This document shows positions 31,046 through 38,533 of a DNA stretch of 46,051 nt, piece by piece. Numbering within the stretch: position 1 is the stretch's first letter; every line of letters begins with the position of its first letter. Made by a program: the position numbers and the translations under genes. The notes below the pieces were generated by a model, which saw only the letters and a program-made list of their open reading frames with translations, did no database searches and was not told the origin of the DNA. Location: NCBI GenBank assembly GCA_023229685.1, contig JALNYT010000003.1, positions 1-46,051 on the forward strand. The letters are read 5' to 3'. The stretch comes from Sulfuritalea sp. (GTDB lineage Bacteria; Pseudomonadota; Gammaproteobacteria; Burkholderiales; Rhodocyclaceae).

Positions 31046-32467
31046 TTGTCGAAACTGCTTCGCCTGATCTGCTGTCTGGCGCCGCTCTGCCTGGCCGGCT
31101 GCACCCGCATCGAGCCGCCGCAAACAGACGGCAGGCTGGTGGTGGCGATCAGCGAGACGCCCGCCTTCTTCCAGCGCGAGGGCGCCACGGCAAGCGGTTT
31201 CGAGCACGACCTGGTGACGGCCTTTGCCGACAGCCTCGGCCTCAAGGTGAACTTCATCCAGGCCGCCGACGCTTACGAGCTCAACGATCTGGCCCTTGCC
31301 GGGCGGGTGCATCTGGCCGCGTCGATGCCGCTGGGCAACGGGTCTTTGCAGTTCTCGACGCCGATCCGCACCGTTACGCAGTGGATTGTCGGTCACAGCG
31401 ATATCCTGGGGCCGGAAAAGCTGTCCGACCTGGCCGGAAAAACCGTCGAGGTGATGGCCGGTTCGCCCCTGGCGGATACGCTGCGCGGGCTGGACGAGAA
31501 GTCGCGCCCGCTGGTGGTCGAGATGCCCGGCGTCAACGAAATGGACCTGCTGGCGCGCGTCGCCGGGCAAAAGGCCGAGTTCGCCGCGGTGCATGAAATC
31601 CATCTCGATCTGGGCGTCAACTACTACCCGGAGTTGCGGCCCCTGCTGCAACTGCCGGGCAAGCTCGAGCTTGGCTGGGCCTTCGGCGGCGAAGGCGCCG
31701 CCGCGCTGCGCGCCAAGGCCGATGCCTTCATCGCCGGTGCCCGCGCCGATGGCACGCTGGCGCGCATCCACGACCGCTACTTCGGCCACATCAAGCGCAT
31801 CAATGCCGCCGGCATCGCGAAGTTCCTCGACGACGCCAGAAGCAAGCTCCCCGCCTGGCGCCGCCACTTCAAGTCGGCACAGGATCTGACCGGCATCGAC
31901 TGGCGATTGCTGGCCTCGCTGGCCTATCAGGAGTCGCATTGGGACCCGCTGGCCACCTCGCCCACCGGCGTGCGCGGCATGATGATGCTGACCGAGGACA
32001 CGGCCGATATCCTACGCGTCAAGAACCGCCTCGATGCGCCGGAGAGCATCCGCGCCGGCGCCCGCTATCTGGCGCAGCTGGTGGAGCAGATTCCCGCCAG
32101 CGCCAAGCATCCGGACCGCCTGTGGCTGGCGCTGTCGGCCTACAACCTGGGCATGGGCCACTTTCGCGGCGCGCGCTCGGTCGCCAAACGCATGAAGCGG
32201 AATCCGGATGACTGGTACGACATGAAGCAGGTGCTGCCGCAACTGGCGCGGCCGGAGATCTATGCGCGGCTGAAGAGCGGCGCCGCGCGCGGCGGCGAAG
32301 CGGTGATCATGGTGGAGAACATTCGCAGCTACTACGACATCCTCAGCCGCTTCGAGCCGGCCTATGCCTCGCCCTACGCTGCCCAGTCGGCGCTGATCTT
32401 TTCCATGCCGCCCATCGAGGAGCGCAATGCGGAAGGCACCGAGATGCTGCCGTCCTCGTTCTGGTAA
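31046..32467 (+). CDS. mltF: Membrane-bound lytic murein transglycosylase F
   Basis: 473 residues from TTG 31046, preceded by AAGGAGGGG at ideal distance; the longer frame runs through tRNA-Ser and is rejected. The signal peptide ends in the lipobox LCLAGC, so it is a lipoprotein. The N-terminal half is a periplasmic binding-protein-like domain (VAISETPAFFQREGATASGF then LVTAFADSLGLKVNFI). The C-terminal half is the SLT lysozyme-like domain with the catalytic Glu in YQESHWDPLATSPTGVRGMM and the later SAYNLGMGH. It cleaves peptidoglycan to 1,6-anhydro products. Its 3' end overlaps the convergent serS by 94 bases, so its last 30 or so residues are encoded antisense to serS. Confidence 0.92.
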   Translation: MSKLLRLICCLAPLCLAGCTRIEPPQTDGRLVVAISETPAFFQREGATASGFEHDLVTAFADSLGLKVNFIQAADAYELNDLALAGRVHLAASMPLGNGSLQFSTPIRTVTQWIVGHSDILGPEKLSDLAGKTVEVMAGSPLADTLRGLDEKSRPLVVEMPGVNEMDLLARVAGQKAEFAAVHEIHLDLGVNYYPELRPLLQLPGKLELGWAFGGEGAAALRAKADAFIAGARADGTLARIHDRYFGHIKRINAAGIAKFLDDARSKLPAWRRHFKSAQDLTGIDWRLLASLAYQESHWDPLATSPTGVRGMMMLTEDTADILRVKNRLDAPESIRAGARYLAQLVEQIPASAKHPDRLWLALSAYNLGMGHFRGARSVAKRMKRNPDDWYDMKQVLPQLARPEIYARLKSGAARGGEAVIMVENIRSYYDILSRFEPAYASPYAAQSALIFSMPPIEERNAEGTEMLPSSFW

Positions 32468-33663
32468 TTCTCCAGCACGGCGACCAGGGTGCGGCCTACC
32501 GCCAGGCCGGAGCCGTTCAGGGTGTGCAGCAGTTCGGGCTTGTTCTTTTCGTTGCGGAAGCGGGCCTGCATGCGGCGCGCCTGGAAGGACTCGAAATTGG
32601 AGCAGGACGAAATCTCGCGATAGGTGTTCTGCGCCGGCAGCCAGACTTCGAGGTCGTAGGTCTTGGCCGCCGAGAAGCCCATGTCGCCGGTGCACAAAGC
32701 GACCTTGCGGTAGGGCAGTTCGAGCCGCTGCAGCACGGCCTCGGCGTGGCCGGTGAGTTCTTCCAGCGCGGCCCACGACTGCGACGGATGCACCATCTGC
32801 ACCAGTTCCACCTTGTCGAACTGGTGCTGGCGGATCATGCCGCGGGTGTCCTTGCCGTAGCTGCCCGCCTCCGAGCGAAAGCAGGGCGTGTGGGCGACGA
32901 ACTTGAGCGGCAGGGCATCGCCGGCAAGAATCTCGCCGCGCACCATGTTGGTCACCGGAACTTCGGCGGTGGGGATCAGGTAGAGCTTGCTGCCGTCACT
33001 GCGCGGCACCATGAACAGGTCTTCCTCGAACTTGGGCAGCTGGCCGGTGCCAAACATGCTTTCGGGATTGACCAGGTAGGGCGTGTAGATCTCGGTGTAG
33101 CCGTGCTCGGTCGTATGCAGATCGAGCATGAACTGCGCCAGCGCGCGATGTAGCCGGGCAATCGGGCCCTTCATCACCGTGAAGCGGCTGCCGGAGATCT
33201 TTACCCCGGCTTCGAAATCCAGGCCGCCCAGGGCGGTGCCGAGATCGACGTGATCGCGCGGCGCGGCGATTGCGCGCGGCGTGCCCCAGCGCAGCACTTC
33301 GACATTGCCGGTCTCGTCATTGCCGACCGGCACGCTTTCGTGCGGCAGGTTGGGAATCACCGAGACAAAGGCATCGAAGCGCGGCATCAGGTCCGCCAGC
33401 GCCGTCTCGCCGGCCTTCAGATCGTCGCCCAGCCCGGCGACTTCAGCCATCACGGCCGAAGCGTCCTCGCCCTTGCCCTTCAGCATGCCGATTTGCTTCG
33501 ACAGCGTATTGCGCCTGGCCTGCAGATCCTGGGTATGTACTTGCAGACGCTTGCGCTCCGCTTCGAGCGCCTCGAAGGCGGCAGTGTCGAGCGTCACGCC
33601 GCGCAAAGCCAGGCGCTCGGCGACGAAGGGAAGATTGGTACGAAGGAGTTGAATGTCGAGCAT
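32374..33663 (-). CDS. serS: Seryl-tRNA synthetase
   Basis: 429 residues, normal length. The N-terminal coiled-coil arm (LEAERKRLQVHTQDLQARRN, residues about 34-100) binds the long variable arm of tRNA-Ser. The class II core has motif 2 CFRSEAGSYGKDTRGMIRQH (about residue 264) and motif 3 LAVGRTLVAVLENYQNEDGS (about residue 390). It attaches serine to tRNA-Ser using ATP in the cytoplasm. Last gene of the ftsK-lolA-rarA-serS block, separated from rarA by the GxxExxY cassette. Confidence 0.98.
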   Translation of the reverse strand: MLDIQLLRTNLPFVAERLALRGVTLDTAAFEALEAERKRLQVHTQDLQARRNTLSKQIGMLKGKGEDASAVMAEVAGLGDDLKAGETALADLMPRFDAFVSVIPNLPHESVPVGNDETGNVEVLRWGTPRAIAAPRDHVDLGTALGGLDFEAGVKISGSRFTVMKGPIARLHRALAQFMLDLHTTEHGYTEIYTPYLVNPESMFGTGQLPKFEEDLFMVPRSDGSKLYLIPTAEVPVTNMVRGEILAGDALPLKFVAHTPCFRSEAGSYGKDTRGMIRQHQFDKVELVQMVHPSQSWAALEELTGHAEAVLQRLELPYRKVALCTGDMGFSAAKTYDLEVWLPAQNTYREISSCSNFESFQARRMQARFRNEKNKPELLHTLNGSGLAVGRTLVAVLENYQNEDGSISVPSALRSSMGGMEKISADWAA

Positions 33664-33677
33664 TTTGGAAAACCTAT

Positions 33678-34137
33678 TTAGCCACAGAGGCGCGTTGCGT
33701 ACCTGGGATTCCGCTTCGCGGGCAGGTAACAGAGTTCACAGAGAGAAGCGTTTGATGCCATCAGCGAGTCTTGCTTCGCCAAAGTTCAGTAGCAGGCCGC
33801 GTTTGAGCCCTGTTGCCTTGAGGTAGGACAAGACCTGTGCGCTTGCGGCTTCCGGCATAGCCCGCTGCGATTTGAGTTCAACCACCACCTCGTCCGCAAC
33901 CAGCAAGTCGACACGTTGGTTACCGACGTTGACCTCCTTGTAGGAAACCGAGACTTCGACCTGCCGCTTGAAGGCGATCCCCCGCAAAAACAATTCGTGA
34001 CAAAGAGCCGACTCATAAACTGATTCCAGCAACCCGCTACCCAACACGCGATGCACCTCGATGGCTGCCCCAATCGTCTTCTCGGTCAATTCATCCGCCA
34101 TGCTCTTCTCTGTGTCCTCTGTGATCTCTGTGGCTAA
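33678..34137. repeat. Inverted 12-bp ends bounding the GxxExxY cassette
   Basis: TTAGCCACAGAG at 33678-33689 and its exact complement CTCTGTGGCTAA at 34126-34137. Extra CACAGAG/CTCTGTG words lie just inside both ends (around 33729-33742 and 34107-34128). The stop codon of rarA (34134-34136) falls inside the right arm and serS starts 15 bases beyond the left arm, so the unit fills the rarA-serS gap exactly. Confidence 0.75.
33736..34101 (-). CDS. GxxExxY family protein
   Basis: 121 residues. The family's signature is GSGLLESVYESALCHEL (GxxExxY) near residue 21, followed by VDLLVADEVVVELKSQRAMP (about residue 64), a PD-(D/E)xK-like D...ExK pattern, and LSYLKATGLKRGLLLNFGEA. It resembles small nuclease-fold proteins scattered through genomes in short intergenic cassettes. 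Biochemical function is not established. Bounded by 12-base inverted repeats rich in CACAGAG. Confidence 0.9.
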   Translation of the reverse strand: MADELTEKTIGAAIEVHRVLGSGLLESVYESALCHELFLRGIAFKRQVEVSVSYKEVNVGNQRVDLLVADEVVVELKSQRAMPEAASAQVLSYLKATGLKRGLLLNFGEARLADGIKRFSL

Positions 34138-35450
34138 CTGGTTTTAGCCTTGCGGTCCAGCTCACGCAGATGGGCAAGTTTTTCGGCGATCTTTTGTTCC
34201 AGGCCGCGGGCCACGGGTTGATACCAATGCACGGCGGGCATGCCTTCGGGCAGATAAGTCTCGCCTGCGGCGTAGCCCTCGGCTTCGTCGTGGGCGTAGC
34301 GGTAATCGGCGCCGTAGCCGAGATCCTTCATCAGCTTGGTCGGCGCGTTGCGCAGGTGTTCGGGCACGCCGCGGCTCTTGTCTTTGGCCACAAACGCGCG
34401 GGCCGCATTATAGGCGACGTAGGCGGCGTTCGACTTGGGCGCGACGGCCATGTAGAGCACGGCATTGGCCAGCGCCAGCTCGCCTTCCGGGCTGCCCAGG
34501 CGCTCGTAGGTGGCGCAGGCGTTGAGCGCGATGTCCCAGGCCCGGGGGTCGGCCAGGCCGACATCTTCGATCGCCATGCGCACGATGCGCCGGCCCATGT
34601 AGAGCGGATCGGCGCCGCCGTCGAGCATGCGCACCAGCCAGTACAGCGCCGCATCGGGATCGGAGCCGCGCACGGACTTGTGCAGGGCCGAGATCTGGTC
34701 GTAGAAGGCGTCGCCGCCCTTGTCGAAGCGCCGCAGATCGGCCGCCAGCGTCTGCTCCAGAAAGTCGGCGCTGACCAGACGGTGACCGGTGGTGGCGACG
34801 GCGGTGCGCACTTGTTCCAGCACGTTGAGCAGGCGCCGCGCGTCGCCATCGGCGTAACCGATCAGACGCTCGCGCGCTTCCGGCGAGAAGTCCAGATCCG
34901 CCAGGGCCCGTGACTGGGCGCGATCGAACAGCTCGCCCAACTCCGCTTCATCGAGGCTTTTCAGCACATAGACGGAGGCCCGCGACAGCAGCGCGGAATT
35001 CACCTCGAAGGACGGGTTCTCGGTGGTGGCGCCGATGAAGGTCACCGTGCCCTTTTCGACGTAGGGCAGGAAGGCGTCCTGCTGCGCCTTGTTGAAGCGA
35101 TGCACTTCGTCGACGAACAGGATGGTGCGGCGCCCCTGCTGGGCCATGACTTCGGCCTGCTGCATCGCCTCGCGGATATCCTTGACGCCGGAGAACACCG
35201 CCGACAGCGCGACGAACTCGGCATCGAAACTGTCCGCCATCAGACGCGCCAGCGTGGTCTTGCCGACACCAGGCGGGCCCCAGAGAATCATCGAATGCGG
35301 CGTGCCGGAAGAAAACGCCAGGCGCAGCGGCTTGCCCTCGCCCAGCAGGTGGCGCTGGCCGATTACTTCATCGAGTATGCGCGGCCGCATCTGCTCGGCC
35401 AGCGGAGCATGCGGATTGGTCGTCTCGAAAAGATCAGTCGCCGACAACAT
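34134..35450 (-). CDS. rarA: Replication-associated recombination protein A (RarA/MgsA)
   Basis: 438 residues. AAA+ ATPase: Walker A ILWGPPGVGKTTLARLMADS (about residue 54), Walker B ILFVDEVHRFNKAQQDAFLP (about residue 108), sensor 1 IGATTENPSFEVNSALLSRA. The C-terminal tetramerisation region includes LHKSVRGSDPDAALYWLVRM and GYGADYRYAHDEA. It acts at stalled replication forks, related to WRNIP1 and the clamp loader. It starts within the last codons of lolA (17-base overlap) and its stop lies in the inverted repeat of the following cassette. Confidence 0.96.
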   Translation of the reverse strand: MLSATDLFETTNPHAPLAEQMRPRILDEVIGQRHLLGEGKPLRLAFSSGTPHSMILWGPPGVGKTTLARLMADSFDAEFVALSAVFSGVKDIREAMQQAEVMAQQGRRTILFVDEVHRFNKAQQDAFLPYVEKGTVTFIGATTENPSFEVNSALLSRASVYVLKSLDEAELGELFDRAQSRALADLDFSPEARERLIGYADGDARRLLNVLEQVRTAVATTGHRLVSADFLEQTLAADLRRFDKGGDAFYDQISALHKSVRGSDPDAALYWLVRMLDGGADPLYMGRRIVRMAIEDVGLADPRAWDIALNACATYERLGSPEGELALANAVLYMAVAPKSNAAYVAYNAARAFVAKDKSRGVPEHLRNAPTKLMKDLGYGADYRYAHDEAEGYAAGETYLPEGMPAVHWYQPVARGLEQKIAEKLAHLRELDRKAKTS

Positions 35451-36051
35451 CGGCCCCGGCGGGTGCGACGAAACGGAAGAGCGCGGCCGGCAGCGCCGGA
35501 TTGGCCTCGAACTGCGTGAAGCGCAGCACCGTCACCTGACCGAAGCTGTCGTGGATTTCCATGCTCACCGGCCGGTTGGCGGCGAAGCCGATCTTCATGC
35601 TTTCGAAGCTGGCGTCGCCACCCTTCGGCGTGGCCTCGACAAACTCGAGGCCGTCGGCGGCATTGCCTTCCTTGAGCGTAAAGTGCTTCTCCAAGTCCTG
35701 CCCCGCCAGCAGGGCTGCAGGACTTGATCCGAAGGCCGAGCCGAGCTTCTTCACCGCGACCTGATTGAGTTCGGGGTCGTAACTCCACAGCTTGTTGCCG
35801 TCGCTGACCAGCAACTGCTTGTAGGGCTTTTCGTAGGACCAGCGAAACTTGCCAGGACGCTGCAGGGCGAAGATGCCCGCCGACTGCTGCGGCTTGCGCC
35901 CGGATTTGGCAACCACGGTTTGGGTGAACACGCCGCGGGCGCTGCGGTTCGTTTCGAGAAAGCTCTTGAGCTGGTCGAGGCCGGCGGCCTGGACCGGAGT
36001 CAATAACCCGTAGCCACAGAGGGCGAATAGAACGCTGAGAAAAGTCTTCAT
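35434..36051 (-). CDS. lolA: Outer-membrane lipoprotein carrier protein LolA
   Basis: 205 residues. Signal peptide MKTFLSVLFALCGYGLL to VQA-AG, then the LolA fold: FLETNRSARGVFTQTVVAKS, the conserved GIFALQRPGKFRWSYEKPYK (about residue 58), SDGNKLWSYDPELNQVAVKK, and ALLAGQDLEKHFTL. It carries lipoproteins from LolCDE in the inner membrane to LolB. The overlap with rarA and its position after ftsK follow the conserved block, except that about 2.4 kb of TA-type genes separate it from ftsK. Confidence 0.95.
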   Translation of the reverse strand: MKTFLSVLFALCGYGLLTPVQAAGLDQLKSFLETNRSARGVFTQTVVAKSGRKPQQSAGIFALQRPGKFRWSYEKPYKQLLVSDGNKLWSYDPELNQVAVKKLGSAFGSSPAALLAGQDLEKHFTLKEGNAADGLEFVEATPKGGDASFESMKIGFAANRPVSMEIHDSFGQVTVLRFTQFEANPALPAALFRFVAPAGADVVGD

Positions 36052-36100
36052 TCGGGGATTATCGCAGCCCCGCGCCCCCCGTGGTCAATCCGATCCGCCT

Positions 36101-36279
36101 CTATCTCCCGATCCTTGTGCTTTCCCAGAACTGCCGGGGAGAAAGGATCGCCATGCCGGCCACCTGCTCCAGCCCGAGCAAGGCTTTGTCGCCGGTGACG
36201 AAACATGCGGCGGCACCGGCCAGCGGCGCGTCGTCGGGATCGGGAATACCTTCCGGAATATGGTCGGCGCCGACTATCG
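36101..36279 (-). pseudogene. PIN-domain toxin remnant (C-terminal part)
   Basis: The frame reads GADHIPEGIPDPDDAPLAGA, then ACFVTGDKALLGLEQVAGMA and ILSPRQFWE. The DPDD and VTGDKALL blocks are the second half of PIN RNases of the COG1569/VapC-like type. The first half, with the initial catalytic Asp, is missing because the frame begins at the stop of relE, and no cognate antitoxin is adjacent. A few residues between DPDD and ACFVTGD also appear lost. Confidence 0.75.
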
Positions 36280-36543
36280 ATAAACCTCGCGCCGATTGCC
36301 GATGCGCAGGACACGGACGACGATGCGACGATCCTGAATGTCGCAGATGATCCGCCAGTCGCCGACGCGGTATTTCCAATATCCGCCTAACTTAGCACCA
36401 GCTAGCGCTTCCCCAATATCGCGGGGATTGTCCAGTGTGGCCACGCGCAGCTTCAGGAATCCGACCAGGCGCTGCTGAACGGGACGGTCCAGTTTTCTCA
36501 GATCCTTCACCGCCTCCGGATCGAATTCGATCTCAAAGGCCAA
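36274..36543 (-). CDS. relE: RelE-type mRNA interferase toxin
   Basis: 89 residues, standard RelE size: FEIEFDPEAVKDLRKLDRPV, QQRLVGFLKLRVATLDNPRD, the core LGGYWKYRVGDWRIICDIQD and the C-terminal VVRVLRIGNRREVYR with the conserved Arg/His-like and terminal Tyr residues. It would cleave mRNA in the ribosome. It overlaps relB by 11 bases. All blocks are intact, so this pair appears functional. Confidence 0.9.
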   Translation of the reverse strand: MAFEIEFDPEAVKDLRKLDRPVQQRLVGFLKLRVATLDNPRDIGEALAGAKLGGYWKYRVGDWRIICDIQDRRIVVRVLRIGNRREVYR

Positions 36544-36739
36544 GCTTGCGCTCCACCTCAGCTAGGGGAATGGTCTTTCGATTCAGCCTGGCTCTTGCCT
36601 CAGCGAGGTAGTAATCCTCTAGATCGTCAATGTATTCGACGATAGCTTCTCGTGCCAACGCGGTTTTGGTACGCCCCGTTTCGCTAGCCAATGTGTTCAG
36701 GCGTTCTTCAATTGAATCGGGCAAACGTATGGCAAGCAT
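36533..36739 (-). CDS. relB: RelB-type antitoxin (ribbon-helix-helix)
   Basis: 68 residues from ATG 36739, chosen for its GAGGAG site and because MLAIRLPDSIEERLNTLASE is the canonical RHH opening. GRTKTALAREAIVEYIDDLE (about residues 22-41) completes the DNA-binding fold, and the C-terminal YYLAEARARLNRKTIPLAEV wraps the toxin. A perfect palindrome lies 26 bases upstream. Confidence 0.9.
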   Translation of the reverse strand: MLAIRLPDSIEERLNTLASETGRTKTALAREAIVEYIDDLEDYYLAEARARLNRKTIPLAEVERKLGL

Positions 36740-36764
36740 GCCGGTTCTCCTCGTGGAAATAATC

Positions 36765-36780
36765 GCTATACAAGTATAGC
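36765..36780. promoter_or_regulatory. Perfect palindrome, likely relBE operator
   Basis: GCTATAC-AA-GTATAGC, 7-base arms with a 2-base spacer just upstream of relB, which encodes a ribbon-helix-helix repressor. The AT-rich centre may overlap the -10 element. Confidence 0.65.
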
Positions 36781-36861
36781 ACCGACCCGTTTTTGCTCTC
36801 GAAGTTTGCCGCAGTATGCAGACCGCCCTGACTCTTGGCCGCCTTACGCTGAGGACAGCCA

Positions 36862-37000
36862 TCAGGCCGCGGCGCCACGCGCAGCCAGATTCACCACTCG
36901 AACATTTTGATAAGCCTCGAACAAACGCAGGGCTTCGCTAATCACTTCGCTGGCGGAACCACAGAGGCCGGATTCGACATGACGGCGCACCCGGTTTTCT
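36862..37000 (-). pseudogene. ParD/CopG-type antitoxin remnant
   Basis: A frame ending at TGA 36862 reads VRRHVESGLCGSASEVISEA then LRLFEAYQN, matching the helix-turn part of ParD-like antitoxins (xxVESGxYGSASEVxREALRLxE). The conserved N-terminal beta strand is absent and the C-terminus does not continue as a normal toxin-binding tail. No toxin gene follows. Short match, so moderate confidence. Confidence 0.5.
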
Positions 37001-37062
37001 GGAGGAAAGTTCGCAGCCTCGCGCTCCCCGTGGTCAATCCTGTCTGTCCAGACCGAGATGGG

Positions 37063-37434
37063 TCAGGCCACCCGTCTCACCTGACCGCTCTTGTGCTGGA
37101 CAACAGACTTTTTTGCCGCCGTTGCCCGTGCGACCTGCCTACCTGGAACAAGTTTGATGGTCAAGCCAACGCGCATGCCGGCACGCGTCGCCATATTCAC
37201 CAGCGCATCCAGGCTGAATTCGCCAATCTTTCCCTTGAGCAACTGGTTAAGGCGCGGCTGCGTGATGCCGAGCGCCTGGGCCGCCTTTGCCTGCGTCAGG
37301 CCGCTAGCCTTGTACCAGTTCTCCACCGCCATCATGGCTTGCGAGCGCATTTGCAGGTTCTGCGCTTCCTCGGCATCGAAGCCCAAATCGGCGAAGACAT
37401 TGCCGCTGCCTCGGGTCATGGTTAGATCGCTCAT
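37063..37434 (-). CDS. XRE-family antitoxin (HigA-like)
   Basis: 123 residues. The helix-turn-helix ASGLTQAKAAQALGITQPRL and NQLLKGKIGEFSLDALVNMA spans residues about 43-82, preceded by FADLGFDAEEAQNLQMRSQA and followed by GMRVGLTIKLVP, the layout of antitoxins paired with Gp49/HigB-type toxins in which the toxin gene comes first. It overlaps the toxin stop by four bases. The C-terminal basic tail (ATAAKKSVVQHKSGQVRR) is longer than usual. Confidence 0.87.
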   Translation of the reverse strand: MSDLTMTRGSGNVFADLGFDAEEAQNLQMRSQAMMAVENWYKASGLTQAKAAQALGITQPRLNQLLKGKIGEFSLDALVNMATRAGMRVGLTIKLVPGRQVARATAAKKSVVQHKSGQVRRVA

Positions 37435-37685
37435 TTCTTCTTCCTTTCCGTCAATAGGTCGCGGTAACGCTTGTTCGCCAAATCAATGTCGGCCTTCGGC
37501 GTGCGCCGGGTCTTCTTCACCCCGGCGCCTACCGTTTCCATCGGCTTCCAGTCGGCCGGTTCTCTGCCATCCTGCACGAAACCCAACTGGTGGCCGGCTT
37601 CACGCTTCGCATCAGGCGAGAATGATTTGACAGCATCGAGACTGTTGCCGAGCCAGATCAGCAGCTTTTGCGGAGGCTTGAGCAT
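37431..37685 (-). pseudogene. Gp49/HigB-like toxin with in-frame internal deletion
   Basis: 84 residues where about 110-120 are normal. The N-terminus MLKPPQKLLIWLGNSLDAVK and AGHQLGFVQDGREPADWKPM, then ETVGAGV, match Gp49-like toxins. It then jumps to KKTRRTPKADIDLANKRYRD, the family's C-terminus. The missing piece of about 30 residues would hold the central beta strands (the REIRVH...YRVIY... region) and the catalytic surface. The reading frame is preserved and the antitoxin gene is intact, so the toxin is probably dead but still made. Confidence 0.85.
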
Positions 37686-37911
37686 GGGCCCAGATTATTC
37701 CGGTTTCAGTATAAGCACAAGGAGGAAATGCCAAGCGTTCCGCACGTTCGGAGTGGTGACACAAAAGTCGGCGCTAGCGGCGACCCGAAGGTAGTGCAGA
37801 GCAAGGCGAATAGAAATTAGACGGTAAGGGATCGGCATTTTGGTCGGCGTCTTCTGCGGCCCGCACCTGCAGTGCTCGGCCATGCGCTCCTTCAGCCTGC
37901 CGGCAACAGAT

Positions 37912-38511
37912 CTATTTCTTGTCCGTCGTCACGAATCCGATGGGCCGCTTTTTTTCGGGCTCCGGCGGGACCATCAATTCTCGAATCGCATCGAATACCT
38001 GCTTGAGTTGGGCACGAGTATTGTGGGCCAGCGTGTCATGCTTGAGCGCCAACGCCTCAGTCTTCTGTTCCAGCACCTCCAACTTGGCCGCCAACTCCTT
38101 GTGGCTGGCAAGCATCTCGCGCAACTGCACGAAGGCGCGCACCACATAGACGGACATCTCGGTGGCGCGCGGGCTGTTCAGAATAGTCGCCGCCATGATC
38201 GCACCGTGCTCGGTAAAAGCGTAAGGCAAATAGCGCCGGCCGCCCCTCTTGGTCGCCGTTTCGTTTGAGGTCGCAAAATGCGACCTCAAAACCGTGAACT
38301 CCTCGTCGGACAGTTGAAACATGAAGTCGGCGGGAAAACGCGCCAGATTGCGCTTCACTTGTTCGTTGAACCGCTTGGTCGGCACCCCGTACAGATCAGC
38401 CAGGTCACGGTCGAGCATAGCTTTCTGACCGCGAATCATCAGGATTCGCCGGGCGACCAGTTCAGACGTCACGGGGATCGAGGATGTATCTACGGAAGCG
38501 ATCATTGGCAT
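37912..38511 (-). CDS. ORF6N-domain DNA-binding protein
   Basis: 199 residues from ATG 38511 (MPMIAS; another ATG at 38505), placed just after the ftsK stop. The ORF6N domain reads LVARRILMIRGQKAMLDRDL, ADLYGVPTKRFNEQVKRNLA and FPADFMFQLSDEEF, followed by YLPYAFTEHGAIMAATIL and VVRAFVQLREML. The C-terminal part (LAAKLEVLEQKTEALALKHD) is a coiled coil. Such proteins come from phages and mobile elements and are common as stand-alone chromosomal genes, probably regulators; the target is unknown. It sits in the ftsK-lolA gap together with TA modules. Confidence 0.88.
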   Translation of the reverse strand: MPMIASVDTSSIPVTSELVARRILMIRGQKAMLDRDLADLYGVPTKRFNEQVKRNLARFPADFMFQLSDEEFTVLRSHFATSNETATKRGGRRYLPYAFTEHGAIMAATILNSPRATEMSVYVVRAFVQLREMLASHKELAAKLEVLEQKTEALALKHDTLAHNTRAQLKQVFDAIRELMVPPEPEKKRPIGFVTTDKK

Positions 38512-38533
38512 TGAACGCGGCAAAGTGCGGAGC

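Noticed and set aside
30890..32467. Long version of mltF starting at 30890
   Set aside because: Its first 50 or so codons run through tRNA-Ser on the other strand; the TTG at 31046 has a perfect ribosome site and starts the lipoprotein signal peptide.
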